Part shown: one piece after another, positions 1 through 8,870 of the stretch
Position numbering within the stretch: the first letter of the stretch is position 1
Layout of the letters: the number at the start of each line of letters is the position of its first letter
Assembly: GCF_000224145.3 (NCBI RefSeq)
Contig: NC_020176.2
Location: 4,067,825 to 4,131,824 of the forward strand
Source of the DNA: Ciona intestinalis
Taxonomy: Eukaryota > Chordata > Ascidiacea > Phlebobranchia > Cionidae
Direction of reading: 5' to 3'
Length of the DNA stretch: 64,000 bases
Program-made: the position numbers and the translations under genes
The notes under the pieces: model-generated
Told to the model about the DNA's origin: nothing
What the model saw: only the letters and a program-made list of their open reading frames with translations
The model's database searches: none

Positions 1-210
1 ACTGGAAACGAATTCGGGTTAGTGTTTGTGGTCGAGTGATTGAAATGTGGTATCCAACACACCGAGTGCAAATTAAAAGCGGTCTGTTAAGTATAAGAAA
101 TGTATGCGTGTTTTTATTCTCGCGTGGCGTGGCAACGACAGTCGATACAAAGTGGGAGTTTTGATCTCGTGCTCGTTTACCAGTTACTACTTTTCAAAAC
201 AAACTATAAA

Positions 211-400
211 GTAGGGTGAGGAAGATGGGACAACTTTTAATTCTGTTTTCTCGTCCCATTTGGTAGTAAACAAAGAACATTCAAAGAATTATAAAAACCG
301 CATCGTCGCGACTACCGTAGACAGTTGTTAATTGTTTAAAACACGATCAAGATACTTGGACGTTATGTGCTAAAGATGTCCCATCTCCCTTAACCAACTA
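211..400. repeat. MITE, GTAGGGTGGGG family, copy 1
   Basis: Starts GTAGGGTGAGGAAGATGGGA and ends with the inverted counterpart near 380-400 (TGTCCCATCTCCCT...). The internal block GTTTAAAACACGATCA is shared with about nine other copies in the window. It is a short non-coding terminal-inverted-repeat element with no transposase. It lies upstream of the fibulin-type exons, in intron or flank. Confidence 0.75.
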
Positions 401-453
401 TAGAAAGCTTCAACAATAATGATAACAGTTATTTGTAACCTTATGTTTTTTAG

Positions 454-1266
454 ACCATGCGTTGTGGAAAACTACGAGACCGACACTCACAAGCCAGTGT
501 CCATCTCACACAGCAGGTTCGCTCTGTTTTCCAAATATCCTATGAATAGAGAGGTCGCCAAAATGAACTATTACAGAGTGTCAGGCCACAGATACATGTT
601 CAGGGTAACCGAAGGCAGCGGTTACTTCAGGTGAGAAGTAAAAAGTAGGCAATGCACAAGCAAAAACCTACGACTGTTAGCTTACTGGTAACTATTGAAT
701 TTGTAACTTTGTAACTAACATAATAGTAACTACACAAAGCAGCATACATGGTAACTCGTAAGCTGGCACGAGGTGTTAAACCCAGTGATAACGACTGTCG
801 TTATCCGGCCACGCTAGGATAAAGTAAATTATATTTCTTCACATTCATTCAACTATTAAATTTGTAACTTTGTGGCTATATTAAAAATATAAATACCCAC
901 AACTTTATTAGTATTGATGGCACACTTAGGAGAATATCAAGTTTAATGCTCTGTGATATAAAGCTGCTTTGGGGTGGGGTGTTAGTGTTCTGTATACAAA
1001 AGTTTTGCATAGACATTTTATTAAAAAGGTGTTTTTAGTATATTATTATAAGTCTTTGCAATTATATTCTACGAATTTACAGAATTGTCCAACAAGCTGG
1101 AAGAAACTACGTCACCATTAAAACACGTCGTCGACTCATTGGACCTCAAGTGTATAGAATGAAGATACTAGTGACCGACTACGACAGAACAGCAAGCGAT
1201 TGGAGACGCCGTACCATCACAAGCAGGATAGATCTAGAATTCATTGTTTCGCAATACGACTTTTAA
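454..1266 (+). CDS. C-terminal exons of a hemicentin/fibulin-type extracellular matrix protein (5' part outside window)
   Basis: Two exons, 454-630 and 1083-1266, join in phase (AG|A = Arg) and end at TAA 1264-1266. Together they encode about 120 residues with the pattern of the fibulin-type C-terminal module: YYRVSGHRYMFRVTEGSGYF, then QVYRMKILVTDYDR, ending DLEFIVSQYDF. Hemicentins and fibulins end with this kind of domain (a YRMKV-like strand, then a hydrophobic final strand); it closes secreted basement-membrane proteins. The exon at 454 has a T-rich acceptor and enters in phase 2, so more exons lie upstream of base 1. No EGF or Ig domains are in the window, so fibulin and hemicentin cannot be separated. 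AATAAA lies 122 nt past the stop. Family call fairly sure; exact ortholog unknown. Confidence 0.75.
725..860 (-). repeat. SINE 3'-tail copy (GTAACTCGTAAGCTGGCACGA family)
   Basis: Contains the block CATGGTAACTCGTAAGCTGG, then AACGACTGTCGTTATCCGGC and the ACATTCATTC end. This block forms the 3' part of the composite SINEs at 54875 and 58925. It is a 5'-truncated copy in the intron of the fibulin-type gene. Confidence 0.7.
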
Positions 1267-1387
1267 AAAGCAAGGGGTTACGTAAAACTCGAACCGTCAT
1301 AAAAACGTTAATTTGTAAAATTTCTTAAATTGCTCGACAGCTGCGTCAGTGTGTAATGAAATTGTGACAAAATATTCACGATTTGTA

Positions 1388-1393
1388 AATAAA
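1388..1393 (+). terminator. polyadenylation signal of the fibulin-type gene
   Basis: AATAAA 122 nt downstream of the TAA stop at 1266, in an AT-rich 3' UTR just before the satellite array begins. Confidence 0.6.
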
Positions 1394-1506
1394 CAAGTTT
1401 CACGTTTCAGTTTGTTTTACTGTAATTTGTCAAATGCGATATGTTGGTGATTTACAAAAAAAAAGAAATGTGAAAAGAGTTTACGGAAAAAAATAGGAAA
1501 TGTGAA

Positions 1507-2510
1507 CCGTGTGACAGGGTGTGTCGTGCAAAATGATAATTTTTTTACTTGTAAAAGTATGTCGTGCCAAAAGTTAGGAATTTTTTCGTGTGACAGGGTG
1601 TGTCGTGCTAAACTAAAAATTTTGTTAATGTGAAAATATGTCGTGCTAAAAGTTAAGAATTTTCTCGTGTGACAGAGTGTGTCGTTCTAAATTAAAAATT
1701 TTGTCAATCTGAAAGTATTTGTCGTGCCAAAAGTTAAGAATTTTCTCGTGTGACAGGGTGTGTCGTACTAAATTAAAATTTTGTTCTTGTAAAAGTATTT
1801 GTCGTGCAAAAAGTAAAAAAATTCTCCTGTGGCAAGGTGTGTCGTACTAAATTAATATTTAGTTCTTGTAAAGTCATTTGTCGTGCTAAAAGTTAAGAAT
1901 TTTCTTGTGTGACAGGGTGTGTGTATTAATTTAAATTTTAACATTTAACATTAAATTTTAACACACCCTGTCACACGAAAAAATTATTAACTTTTAGCAT
2001 AATTATTATTTCAAAGTAATAAAATTTTAACATTTAGCACGACACACCCTGCTGTCACACGAAAAAATTATTAACTTTTAGCATAATTATTATTTCAAAG
2101 TAATAAAATTTTAACATTTAGCACGACACACCCTGCTGTCACACGAAAAAAATATTAACTTTTAGCATAATTATTACTTTAAAGTTTTAAAATTTTTACA
2201 TTTAGCACGACACACCCTGTCACACCAAAAAAATATTAAATTTTAGCACAATCATTACTTTAAAGTATTAAAATTTAACATTTAGCACGACACACCCTGT
2301 CACACAAAAAAATTATTAACTTTTAGCACAACATATACTTTCAAAAAAATAAAGTTTAACATTTAGCACGACACACCCTGTCACATGAAAAAATTATTAA
2401 CTTTTAGCACGACAAATACTTTCAAAAAAATAAAGTTTAACATTTAGCACGACACACCCTGTCACATGAAAAATTATTAACATTTAGCACGATTATTATT
2501 TCAAAGTATT
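1507..2510. repeat. Inverted (head-to-head) satellite array, unit about 75-80 bp
   Basis: About 1507-1925 holds roughly six direct copies of a 77-81 bp unit starting GTGTGACAGGGTGTGTCGTG. From about 1955 to 2510 the same unit continues in reverse orientation (GCACGACACACCCTGTCACA), about seven copies. Each unit is itself a dimer of two GTCGTGCTAAA half-units. Together they form a roughly 1-kb imperfect palindrome centred near 1940. No coding potential. Confidence 0.85.
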
Positions 2511-2898
2511 ATATTCTATTCTATTCTATGTGGGTGAGGTCCCGCGGCGTAGCACGCCATGGGTCCTAGGATTTAGGCCATAATTGACCCATTACCCTAA
2601 CACCCGGGGTGCTACTGAATGGACCTTCCCAGTTTAAGGAGCCTGGCGCTTCCCCGAAGGTAGGCGACAAGGGCTTTAATGGTAATGGATGGGAGATCTT
2701 CCCTTGACAGCTCGGTCAAGTTTAGATGCTCCCGTCTTGCGTTCGCATATGCTGGACATATGCCAACATAATGAAAGGATGTCTCATCTTCCTCGCCACA
2801 GACAGGGCAGATGGGACTCTCACTTTTTTTAAGTTTATGCAGATGACTGGCAAACATGCCATGCCCTGTTATCACTTGAAGAATGGAACGTAACGTTT
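2511..2898 (-). mobile_element. Non-LTR retrotransposon (LINE) 3' end, truncated by assembly gap
   Basis: The minus-strand reading frame 2612-2875 encodes the C-terminal end of a LINE ORF2. It reads TGHGMFASHLHKLKK, then a CPVCGEE...H...CPAY zinc-knuckle-like pattern typical of the region after reverse transcriptase in R1/Jockey/LOA-like elements. The 3' UTR (2530-2611) carries the block GGCCATAATTGACCCATTAC and ends in a (TTCTA)n microsatellite at 2511-2528. The rest of the element lies in or beyond the N run at 2899-2948. Many short repeats in this window match only this 3' UTR. Confidence 0.7.
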
Positions 2899-2948
2899 NN
2901 NNNNNNNNNNNNNNNNNNNNNNNNNNNNNNNNNNNNNNNNNNNNNNNN
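2899..2948. other. Assembly gap (50 N)
   Basis: Run of N between the LINE fragment and the MADF-BESS gene. It probably hides the 5' exon of that gene as well as LINE sequence. Confidence 0.99.
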
Positions 2949-3129
2949 GGTGTTAATTGTAAAATAACTTTTTTATTAAGTAACGTTCATAATGGGGTGT
3001 ATTATTTCAATTTAAAAGTTTGCAGAAGAGTGGCAGAAGGCATAAATTAGGACTTAACATAAAGAAATCATAGATTTTGCATATGTTCTGCATGTTAACA
3101 AATGATTTTGTATAAAATACAACTAACAG

Positions 3130-4213
3130 AGCTCAATTGCGAAACAAATGGAAAAAGTTAAAGGAATCTTACATAGAACATACAAAGAGAATATCGAATG
3201 GTGGAGAAGAGGGTGAAGCTGTATTGGGCATGTGGCCTTATTATGACATCATGCATCGCTTAATGACAGCACAACCGCATCGACAAATAGTAAGATTTTC
3301 AAGTCAACAATACTGAATAAGTCTATGAATGTAACTTATTTAGCACGATATAGGCAACGACATTCACTGTAACACACATGTTCTATTTAAGTTTAATTCT
3401 GCTCTTAAATGGGAATTTAGTAATGTTGCTTCCAAACTATGGTACCTTAGATAGCCATTGTGTATTGTGTGCTTGTGTGTGAAGCACAATGGTGTATGAA
3501 AACACAACACAGATGTATAGTGTGAAATTGATGTGAAATATTGGTATATTTATTTCCTTTTATTTCAGGCAATTGTAGCCCCTGGTCTCAGCAACTTGAA
3601 AGAAGATACAAGTGATAGCGATGTCTTGGAGAATGAGTTCTTGATACAAAATATCAGTGGAATGTCAACTATGGGTGGCGTGTCAACTATAGGCGGCGTG
3701 TCAACTATGTGTAGCATGTCAACTCAGGGCAACATGGTTACTTGTGGACTTTCTTCTTGTTCCAATACCACAACAGATGTAGTGACATGTGGAATTATCC
3801 CAAGCACCATCACGTTGCATGGTCGACCTGATAAAACACAAACTTTTCAAGATGAAATGGAAGAAGAAATATCTTCTCTCATGAATACAACCACAACTAC
3901 TACACCAAGTAAGATAAAGCAGGATCAATTAATAAATGTAACTTACTTTATCGTTATAACACGGGTGATCTGTTTCATACACCTTGTGCCAGCTTACGAA
4001 TTACTTTTTTTTACAAGTTAATAAACTGATAAATAAGAAATTTTGCTTCTATGATAAATTTTATTCATTGTTTTTTCCTCAGGTTCAGTAGATGCCCATC
4101 AGCTGTTCTTTCTCAGCGTTGCCCAAGAAACTAAAAATTGGTCGGACTTGGACAAAGCAAAGTTGAAATTAGAGATTAGAAAATTAATCCTTTCTATTCA
4201 ATTTGGGCAATAA
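3130..4213 (+). CDS. MADF-BESS domain protein (5' exon missing)
   Basis: Visible exons are 3130-3289, 3569-3908 and 4083-4213. The first holds the second half of a MADF (Myb/SANT-like) domain: LRNKWKKLKESYIEHTKR, then MWPYYDIM. The middle exon is a linker with a tandem 6-residue repeat (VSTMGG-type, 18 bp in DNA) and Thr runs. The last exon gives a BESS motif (DAHQLFFLSVA...KLKLEIRKLILSIQF) and stop TAA at 4211-4213. MADF-BESS proteins are DNA-binding adaptors of the Adf-1/Dip3 type; BESS mediates protein contacts. Phases agree at both internal junctions. The first acceptor could be after 3129 or 3131. The MADF N-terminal half is not visible and probably lies in the gap region. AATAAA at 4335-4340. 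Confidence 0.8.
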
Positions 4214-4334
4214 TTTTCATTTTTTATTTTCATTTCTATGTATACTTCAAACAAGTTTTTACAGTTTAATGTAAATAATAGTTATGATATAACACAGAAA
4301 TATCAAGTGCATCTTTTGTAAAACTTTTATATGA

Positions 4335-4340
4335 AATAAA
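4335..4340 (+). terminator. polyadenylation signal of the MADF-BESS gene
   Basis: AATAAA 122 nt after the TAA stop at 4213, before the NSUN5 promoter region. Confidence 0.6.
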
Positions 4341-4713
4341 ATCAATCATTGATTTGACTGTGGTAGGTTTAGGACAGTCCGGAAAAAGGTTTAATTATTT
4401 TTTAGATTCCTTTGTGTGGTGGTAATTACACATGAGATCAGATGTAAATTGATAAAAACTTGGTAGGTTTGTCCCATTTGCTGAAGAATTTAATAGCGAT
4501 TTTATTTTATCAATGTAGTCAGAATTAATGTCAGCCAGCTAAATATTATAAAAATTTTCGTTAAGACACAAAGACAAAGATTTGTGCAGATGCAGTTTAG
4601 TAGGGCTCCCCTTTTCCAAAACTGATGTGGTTACTCATGCGCATCGGAGTATTTGATTGACAGCTCACCACTCATGTGTTGTGATTCCAAAAATCGAAAA
4701 GCCAACGTAAAAC

Positions 4714-5970
4714 ATGGCTCTTTATAAATCTGCTGAAGATGTATTAAACCAAGTAGAAGCGTACAAATCTTCCGTTAAGAAAGCAGTATTCTCTACGAAG
4801 TTCCGAAACCCAAAGCAACTTTGTGCGTTAGTTATGGAAACGTTAAAATACAAAGCGGTTTTGGAAGATGTTTTGCAGCAAACTAAACTCATCCAAAATA
4901 CGAAAGGTATCAGCCGAAACATTGCCCTGCCCCTTCTTTACGATTTTTTGATTGGAAAGGGTATTCGTTGCGGTGGAAAGTTTAAGAAGTTGATAAAAAC
5001 ACGAAAATCTGCCATTAATGCAGCCTTTGCCAGAATCAAATTAAAAAAGAAAGTTTCTAAAACTGAAGACCTTGTCGAAAAAAGTAATTTCACACTGCCA
5101 AAGTATTTAAGAGTGAACACGTTGTTGACAACCACGACAAAAGTAATGGAGACGTTGAACAAGGATGGCTTCACACGTGTGGATTGCAGTGTGAATGAAA
5201 TTGTTGAAAAACAGTTCAGTTCCGATCCAGATATCCCAAACTTGTTAGTTTTTCATTTTAGTACAGATTTCCACGATCATGGCCTCTACAAACTGGGCCA
5301 TTTAATATTTCAAGACAAATCTAGCTGTATGCCCGCCTTTGTATTAAATCCCTCCCCAAATTCACATGTTATAGATGCATGCGCAGCACCAGGGAATAAG
5401 ACTTCACATTTATCAGCAATCATGAACAATACTGGTAAACTTTTTGCAATCGACAGGAGTTCGGAAAGAATTGAAGTGATGAAAAAACAGCTCAAAAAAG
5501 CAAGCGTTAAAAACTGTGAAGTCATTAATTCTGACTTTTTAATTTTAAAACCAACAGATGAAAAGTTTAAACAAGTTGAATATATTTTGGTGGATCCGTC
5601 ATGCACTGGCTCCGGAATCATTAGCAGGCAGCTTGAACACACAGAGGAAAAAGATTCAAAATGTTCAAAGCGATTGGAATCATTGTCTAAATTCCAACTG
5701 AAAGTTTTAAACCATGCACTTTCGTTTCCAAATGTTAAAAGAGTAGTGTATTCAACTTGTTCGATTCATGAAGAAGAAAATGAGCTTATTGTAAAACTTG
5801 CTGTGGAGCAAAATTCAAACTTTGACCTAAAAAAAGTTTTGCCAAAATGGCACAATAGAGGTTTAATATCAGATTCATTTAACGCCGAAAAGTGTGTCCG
5901 TTGCGACCCAAATGTAGATTTCACGAATGGATTTTTTGTTGCTTTGTTTGAAAAAAAAATGCATGAATAA
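4714..5970 (+). CDS. NSUN5: 28S rRNA (cytosine-C5)-methyltransferase NSUN5
   Basis: Single uninterrupted frame of 418 residues, close to the family length. Class I SAM-dependent methyltransferase motifs appear in order: DACAAPGNKT (221-230, SAM binding), DPSCTGSG (294-301, Cys297 of the PC-type motif) and YSTCS with Cys349, followed by HEEENE. In the RNA m5C methyltransferase family the two cysteines act as catalytic and release residues. NSUN5/Rcm1 methylates a conserved cytosine of large-subunit rRNA in the nucleolus. The DPSC form (instead of DPPC) and the N-terminal region match NSUN5 better than NOP2 or NSUN2. The start ATG at 4714 follows AACGTAAAAC. It is intronless, unlike most neighbours, so it may be an old retrocopy or have lost its introns. 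Confidence 0.92.
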   Translation: MALYKSAEDVLNQVEAYKSSVKKAVFSTKFRNPKQLCALVMETLKYKAVLEDVLQQTKLIQNTKGISRNIALPLLYDFLIGKGIRCGGKFKKLIKTRKSAINAAFARIKLKKKVSKTEDLVEKSNFTLPKYLRVNTLLTTTTKVMETLNKDGFTRVDCSVNEIVEKQFSSDPDIPNLLVFHFSTDFHDHGLYKLGHLIFQDKSSCMPAFVLNPSPNSHVIDACAAPGNKTSHLSAIMNNTGKLFAIDRSSERIEVMKKQLKKASVKNCEVINSDFLILKPTDEKFKQVEYILVDPSCTGSGIISRQLEHTEEKDSKCSKRLESLSKFQLKVLNHALSFPNVKRVVYSTCSIHEEENELIVKLAVEQNSNFDLKKVLPKWHNRGLISDSFNAEKCVRCDPNVDFTNGFFVALFEKKMHE

Positions 5971-6460
5971 TTTGTTTTTTGTTTGAAAATAATTGCATAC
6001 CACCTTGTTGACACAAATGGATGTCTGGCTACTAAGTTGACTCCTTGAATTTTATCATTTAACACACAATCCAAAATCTTTGGCTCCTAGCTACCACCAT
6101 TCATTTTAGAAAACTAAATACCAAACCTTCCACAATAAGCTGACAGACCTCCTTACCCAACACAAAATCTTATGTCACACTGGCCTATGTCCAGCTGAGC
6201 TGGCACCATTCATATTAGAAACCTACTAAACTTCCCCAAATTAGATGGTACAGTTTTTAAAAACTATACCAACTCTCCTGAAGTGGATAGTCCTCCTTAC
6301 TCAGCATAGGCCTAAGACAAGCAAATAAAATAATTTCTTGTAATTGGTAATATGCTAACCTTATGCTAAAGGTAAATGCAAATCCTATTATACACCAACA
6401 CAAAAAGGCCAGAGCATAGTCCTGCATGTATTCATAATCGTAGCAATAATGTTCTGTTAT
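5971..6460. other. Intergenic region between convergent NSUN5 and RRM gene A
   Basis: NSUN5 3' UTR and intergenic sequence; no supported ORF or clear repeat. CA-rich stretches occur at 6060-6300. An AATAAA-containing segment near 6324 (GCAAATAAAATAA) could serve as a + strand polyadenylation signal. Confidence 0.5.
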
Positions 6461-6472
6461 ATACAGTTGTAG

Positions 6473-6478
6473 TTTATT
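6473..6478 (-). terminator. polyadenylation signal of RRM gene A
   Basis: TTTATT on +, that is AATAAA on the gene strand, 118 nt after the stop at 6596. It lies in a 3' UTR block nearly identical to that of RRM gene B. Confidence 0.65.
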
Positions 6479-6595
6479 CGATGAAAGAATAAAATCGATT
6501 CCAGATTAACTGGGAGCAGAGCATGTTAGAAATAGTTCAAACACAGCAGGTAGTTGCTGCATGTTGGCAGATCGTAACTCTCAGCCAGGATCGGT

Positions 6596-8870
6596 TTAAT
6601 ATCGGTCACTTCTTCCTCCGCCTCCACCACCTCTGTAATCTCCTAGTTTCCGATAAAACAGGTTTATAAAAGAACATGCAAAATATAAAAAGATTTAATG
6701 CTGAAAATACACATTTAGCACAATATACAGAAATTAATAAAATGATATTTTTAAATTAAAAATGTTACTTAAGTAAAACAGTCACAACACATATTTAAAT
6801 AGTCCACACTTAAACTTCAATCGGTTTTATCCAAACACAGTAGAATGTTAAAATTAAACACTAGAAGTAAAGAAAACCAAGTGTTATGCCTCTAGGCAAG
6901 TAAGATCGTCACTATCTGTGTTACGCACTATGAATATTTAATGCAGTAGTTGGCATAAAACAAACATAACTTTAAACACAAAAACCGACCCCATTATAAA
7001 TAAGTTGGTTATTCGGGACCTTACCTGACATTTCATAACAAAAATGCCGGTGCATTTCCCGTTTCTAGTTGAATAACTATCCATTCATCATTCATTTAAC
7101 AAACCCCTAGACTGGCCAAAAGTATAAATTAATTGAGATTCCAATAGTTATTCTGTACCCATGAGACTTTATTTTAAAAAATACTTAAATAAATAGAACA
7201 TTAATTCAGTTATTTTAACAGTGAAAAACATCAAATTAACTGTATATTAAAACAAATGTATGAAATGAAAGCTACCTCCGCTGTAGTTGTCATCATTGTA
7301 TCTTCGGCCTCCTCCGCCACCTCCATAACCGCCGCCACCTCCGTAGCCACCGCCACCACCTCCGTAACCGCCGCCGCCACCTCCGTAGCCGCCGCCACCA
7401 CCTCCGTAACCACCACCGCCACCACCATATCTACCTCCTCCTCCACGGCCACCATAGCCTTTAAAAGATCAAACTTTTCAATAGGTTACCTTATAAGTGG
7501 GAACACATATTAGAAAATAGTTAGGTATTCTCGGTTATACTAGATGGTAGTGTGAAAACACCAAATCCGTAACTACATATGAAGGAAGCTAAAACCGCCA
7601 AGCTGAAACAGACAGCAACCTTTGAAAAGACGTTGCAAAACATTATCTGACCAAAGTCCCAAAAATACAGTAATAACTTTTCAAATCATTAGTTTTCTAA
7701 ATATAAAATACGAGATGACAACATTAACAAAATACCGTATATGACTCGAATATAAAAGGATTTGAATCTCATGCATTCAAAATTCTGTATTGCGCATCCC
7801 TACCTTTAAGAATTGGAATGGTATATAAGTTTTAATAGGGTCACTAATAAAACTACAGGTTGCAAACGGTTGCAGATATTTCGACCAGAAACGCTACACG
7901 GCCACATCCAATAGATGTCTATTGACCATACGAGTTTAACAAACCAAGTTTTGGTCCGATACCTCTAATGGTTTTTGGGTTATGGTCAAAAAACCATTAC
8001 GCGGTTGCGGATATTTTGGTTATTATGAAAACTCAAAAACCATTCGAGGTCTCAGACCAAAAGTTGGGTTTGTTAAACTCGTATGGTCATTTGACATCTA
8101 TTGGGCGTGGCCACGAAGCGTTTCTGTTTGAAATAACCAAAATATCTGCAACCTATAGTTTTATTAGGAACCCGCTTAAAAGTCAGACACCAGTGAACCA
8201 GTCCACAGAGTATGGCAGTTCCGGACGAGAACTCGCGCGTGCAAGATGGTTATTTTTCGCACGCGCGTGCTATCATTAAAAATCTGCGTGCAAAGCATGT
8301 ACAATTTCAAGCCACGTTAGGAAATCTTACTTAATTTAATACGTATTTTTTTCTTTGTTTAATTAATTGGCGTGCATGGGACAAATTGTGGCATGCACCA
8401 CCAAAAGTCTGTAAAAAAATCGCGCGTGTACCTGCCATAGTCTGCAGTCTGGCCAGTGAAAGCTCTATATGTACACTACAGATTAGGCTGATGGAAAATG
8501 TTAGAGGTTGGTAGTTAGGGGTTAATAGTTAGCAAATACTGTTGGGGAAGATTCTTCACCAGCACCTAAGTTATAATATATATAACAACCCATTACCTCC
8601 ACCGCCACCACCACCACGTTTGGATTGGGCTTCTCTAACAGTTACACTTCTTCCTAAGAAATCCTCTTCGTGCATTTCTTTGATGGCGGTAGCTGCGCCT
8701 TCCTCCTCTCTGAAAGTTACGAAAGCAAAACCTCTTGATCGGCCAGTATCGCGATCGGTAATGATAGCTACTTGTTCGACTTCACCAAAATCGCTAAACC
8801 GCTTCGTTAGGTCGTCTTCTGTCGCATCGTAGCTGAGATTGCCAACAAAAACTTTACACGCCTCTCCCAT
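6596..8870 (-). CDS. Glycine-rich RRM RNA-binding protein A (CIRBP/RBM3-like)
   Basis: Three exons: 8870-8597, 7458-7276, 6642-6596; 504 nt including stop, 167 residues, in phase throughout. Exon 1 carries one RRM (residues about 5-83) with RNP2 VFVGNLSY and RNP1 RGFAFVTF. Exon 2 encodes a GGGGGGY repeat tail ending GRRYNDDNYSG. Exon 3 ends RGGGGGGRSDRY. Length and layout fit the small RRM-Gly proteins (CIRBP, RBM3, plant GRP7), which bind RNA, respond to cold and stress and often autoregulate by alternative splicing. The last intron (6643-7275) contains a 190-bp block nearly identical to one in paralog B. Intron 1 carries a fold-back repeat. A CACGTG box lies 285 bp upstream of the ATG. Confidence 0.9.
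6989..7178 (-). promoter_or_regulatory. Conserved intronic block with putative cassette exon, gene A
   Basis: 190 bp in the last intron of RRM gene A, matching 10871-11060 in gene B with about 3 differences. On the gene strand it holds a strong donor CAG|GTAAGG (exon end 7025) and two candidate acceptors, CTAG before 7064 (40-nt exon) and CTAG before 7106 (82-nt exon). Entered in the phase left by exon 2, the 40-nt form meets TGA and the 82-nt form meets TAA, so inclusion would truncate the protein. AATAAA on the gene strand at about 7175-7170 might allow intronic polyadenylation. No terminal inverted repeats, so it does not look like a MITE. Confidence 0.65.
7743..7802. repeat. Decayed fragment of the TAGGGATGCAC hAT-type MITE
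   Basis: The sequence ATTCTGTATTGCGCATCCCTA preceded by GATTTGAATCTCATG resembles one end of the intact element at 16671-17117. It is a partial, diverged copy in intron 1 of RRM gene A. Confidence 0.5.
7838..8173. repeat. Fold-back element with about 120-bp inverted repeats
   Basis: The left arm starts GGGTCACTAATAAAACTACA and the right arm ends with its inverse (TATAGTTTTATTAGGAACCC). Homology continues inward through AGTTTAACAAACCAA / TTGGGTTTGTTAAACT, so nearly the whole 336 bp can fold back. No coding capacity and no clean target duplication seen. It lies in intron 1 of RRM gene A. Confidence 0.7.
8180..8456. repeat. Possible hAT-like MITE with CAGTG ends
   Basis: The left end (CAGTGAACCAGTC...GTATGGCAG) and the inverse of the right end (CACTGGCCAGACTGC...CTATGGCAG) match imperfectly over about 28 bp, with CGCGCGTG blocks inside both ends. 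I found no target duplication, so the element is only suggested. Confidence 0.35.
8463..8562. repeat. MITE, AGTGAAGAATCC family (reverse copy)
   Basis: Contains TACAGATTAGGCTGATGG, then GGTTGGTAGTTAGGGGTT, ending near GAAGATTCTTCAC. The same blocks occur at 31086, 31810, 51720 and 61350. Short non-coding element in intron 1 of RRM gene A, just before the RRM exon. Confidence 0.55.

Noticed and set aside
2612-2875. 87-residue minus-strand frame as a host zinc-finger gene
   Set aside because: The pattern TGHGMFASHLHK and CPVCGEE...H...C is that of a LINE ORF2 C-terminus, and it is followed by a repeat 3' UTR with a microsatellite tail.
7231-7513. Val/Ala/Thr-rich frames on both strands
   Set aside because: They are out-of-frame readings of the Gly/Tyr repeat exon of RRM gene A.
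7968-8279. 103-residue plus-strand frame
   Set aside because: Lies inside the fold-back repeat 7838-8173 and its neighbour; no family pattern.
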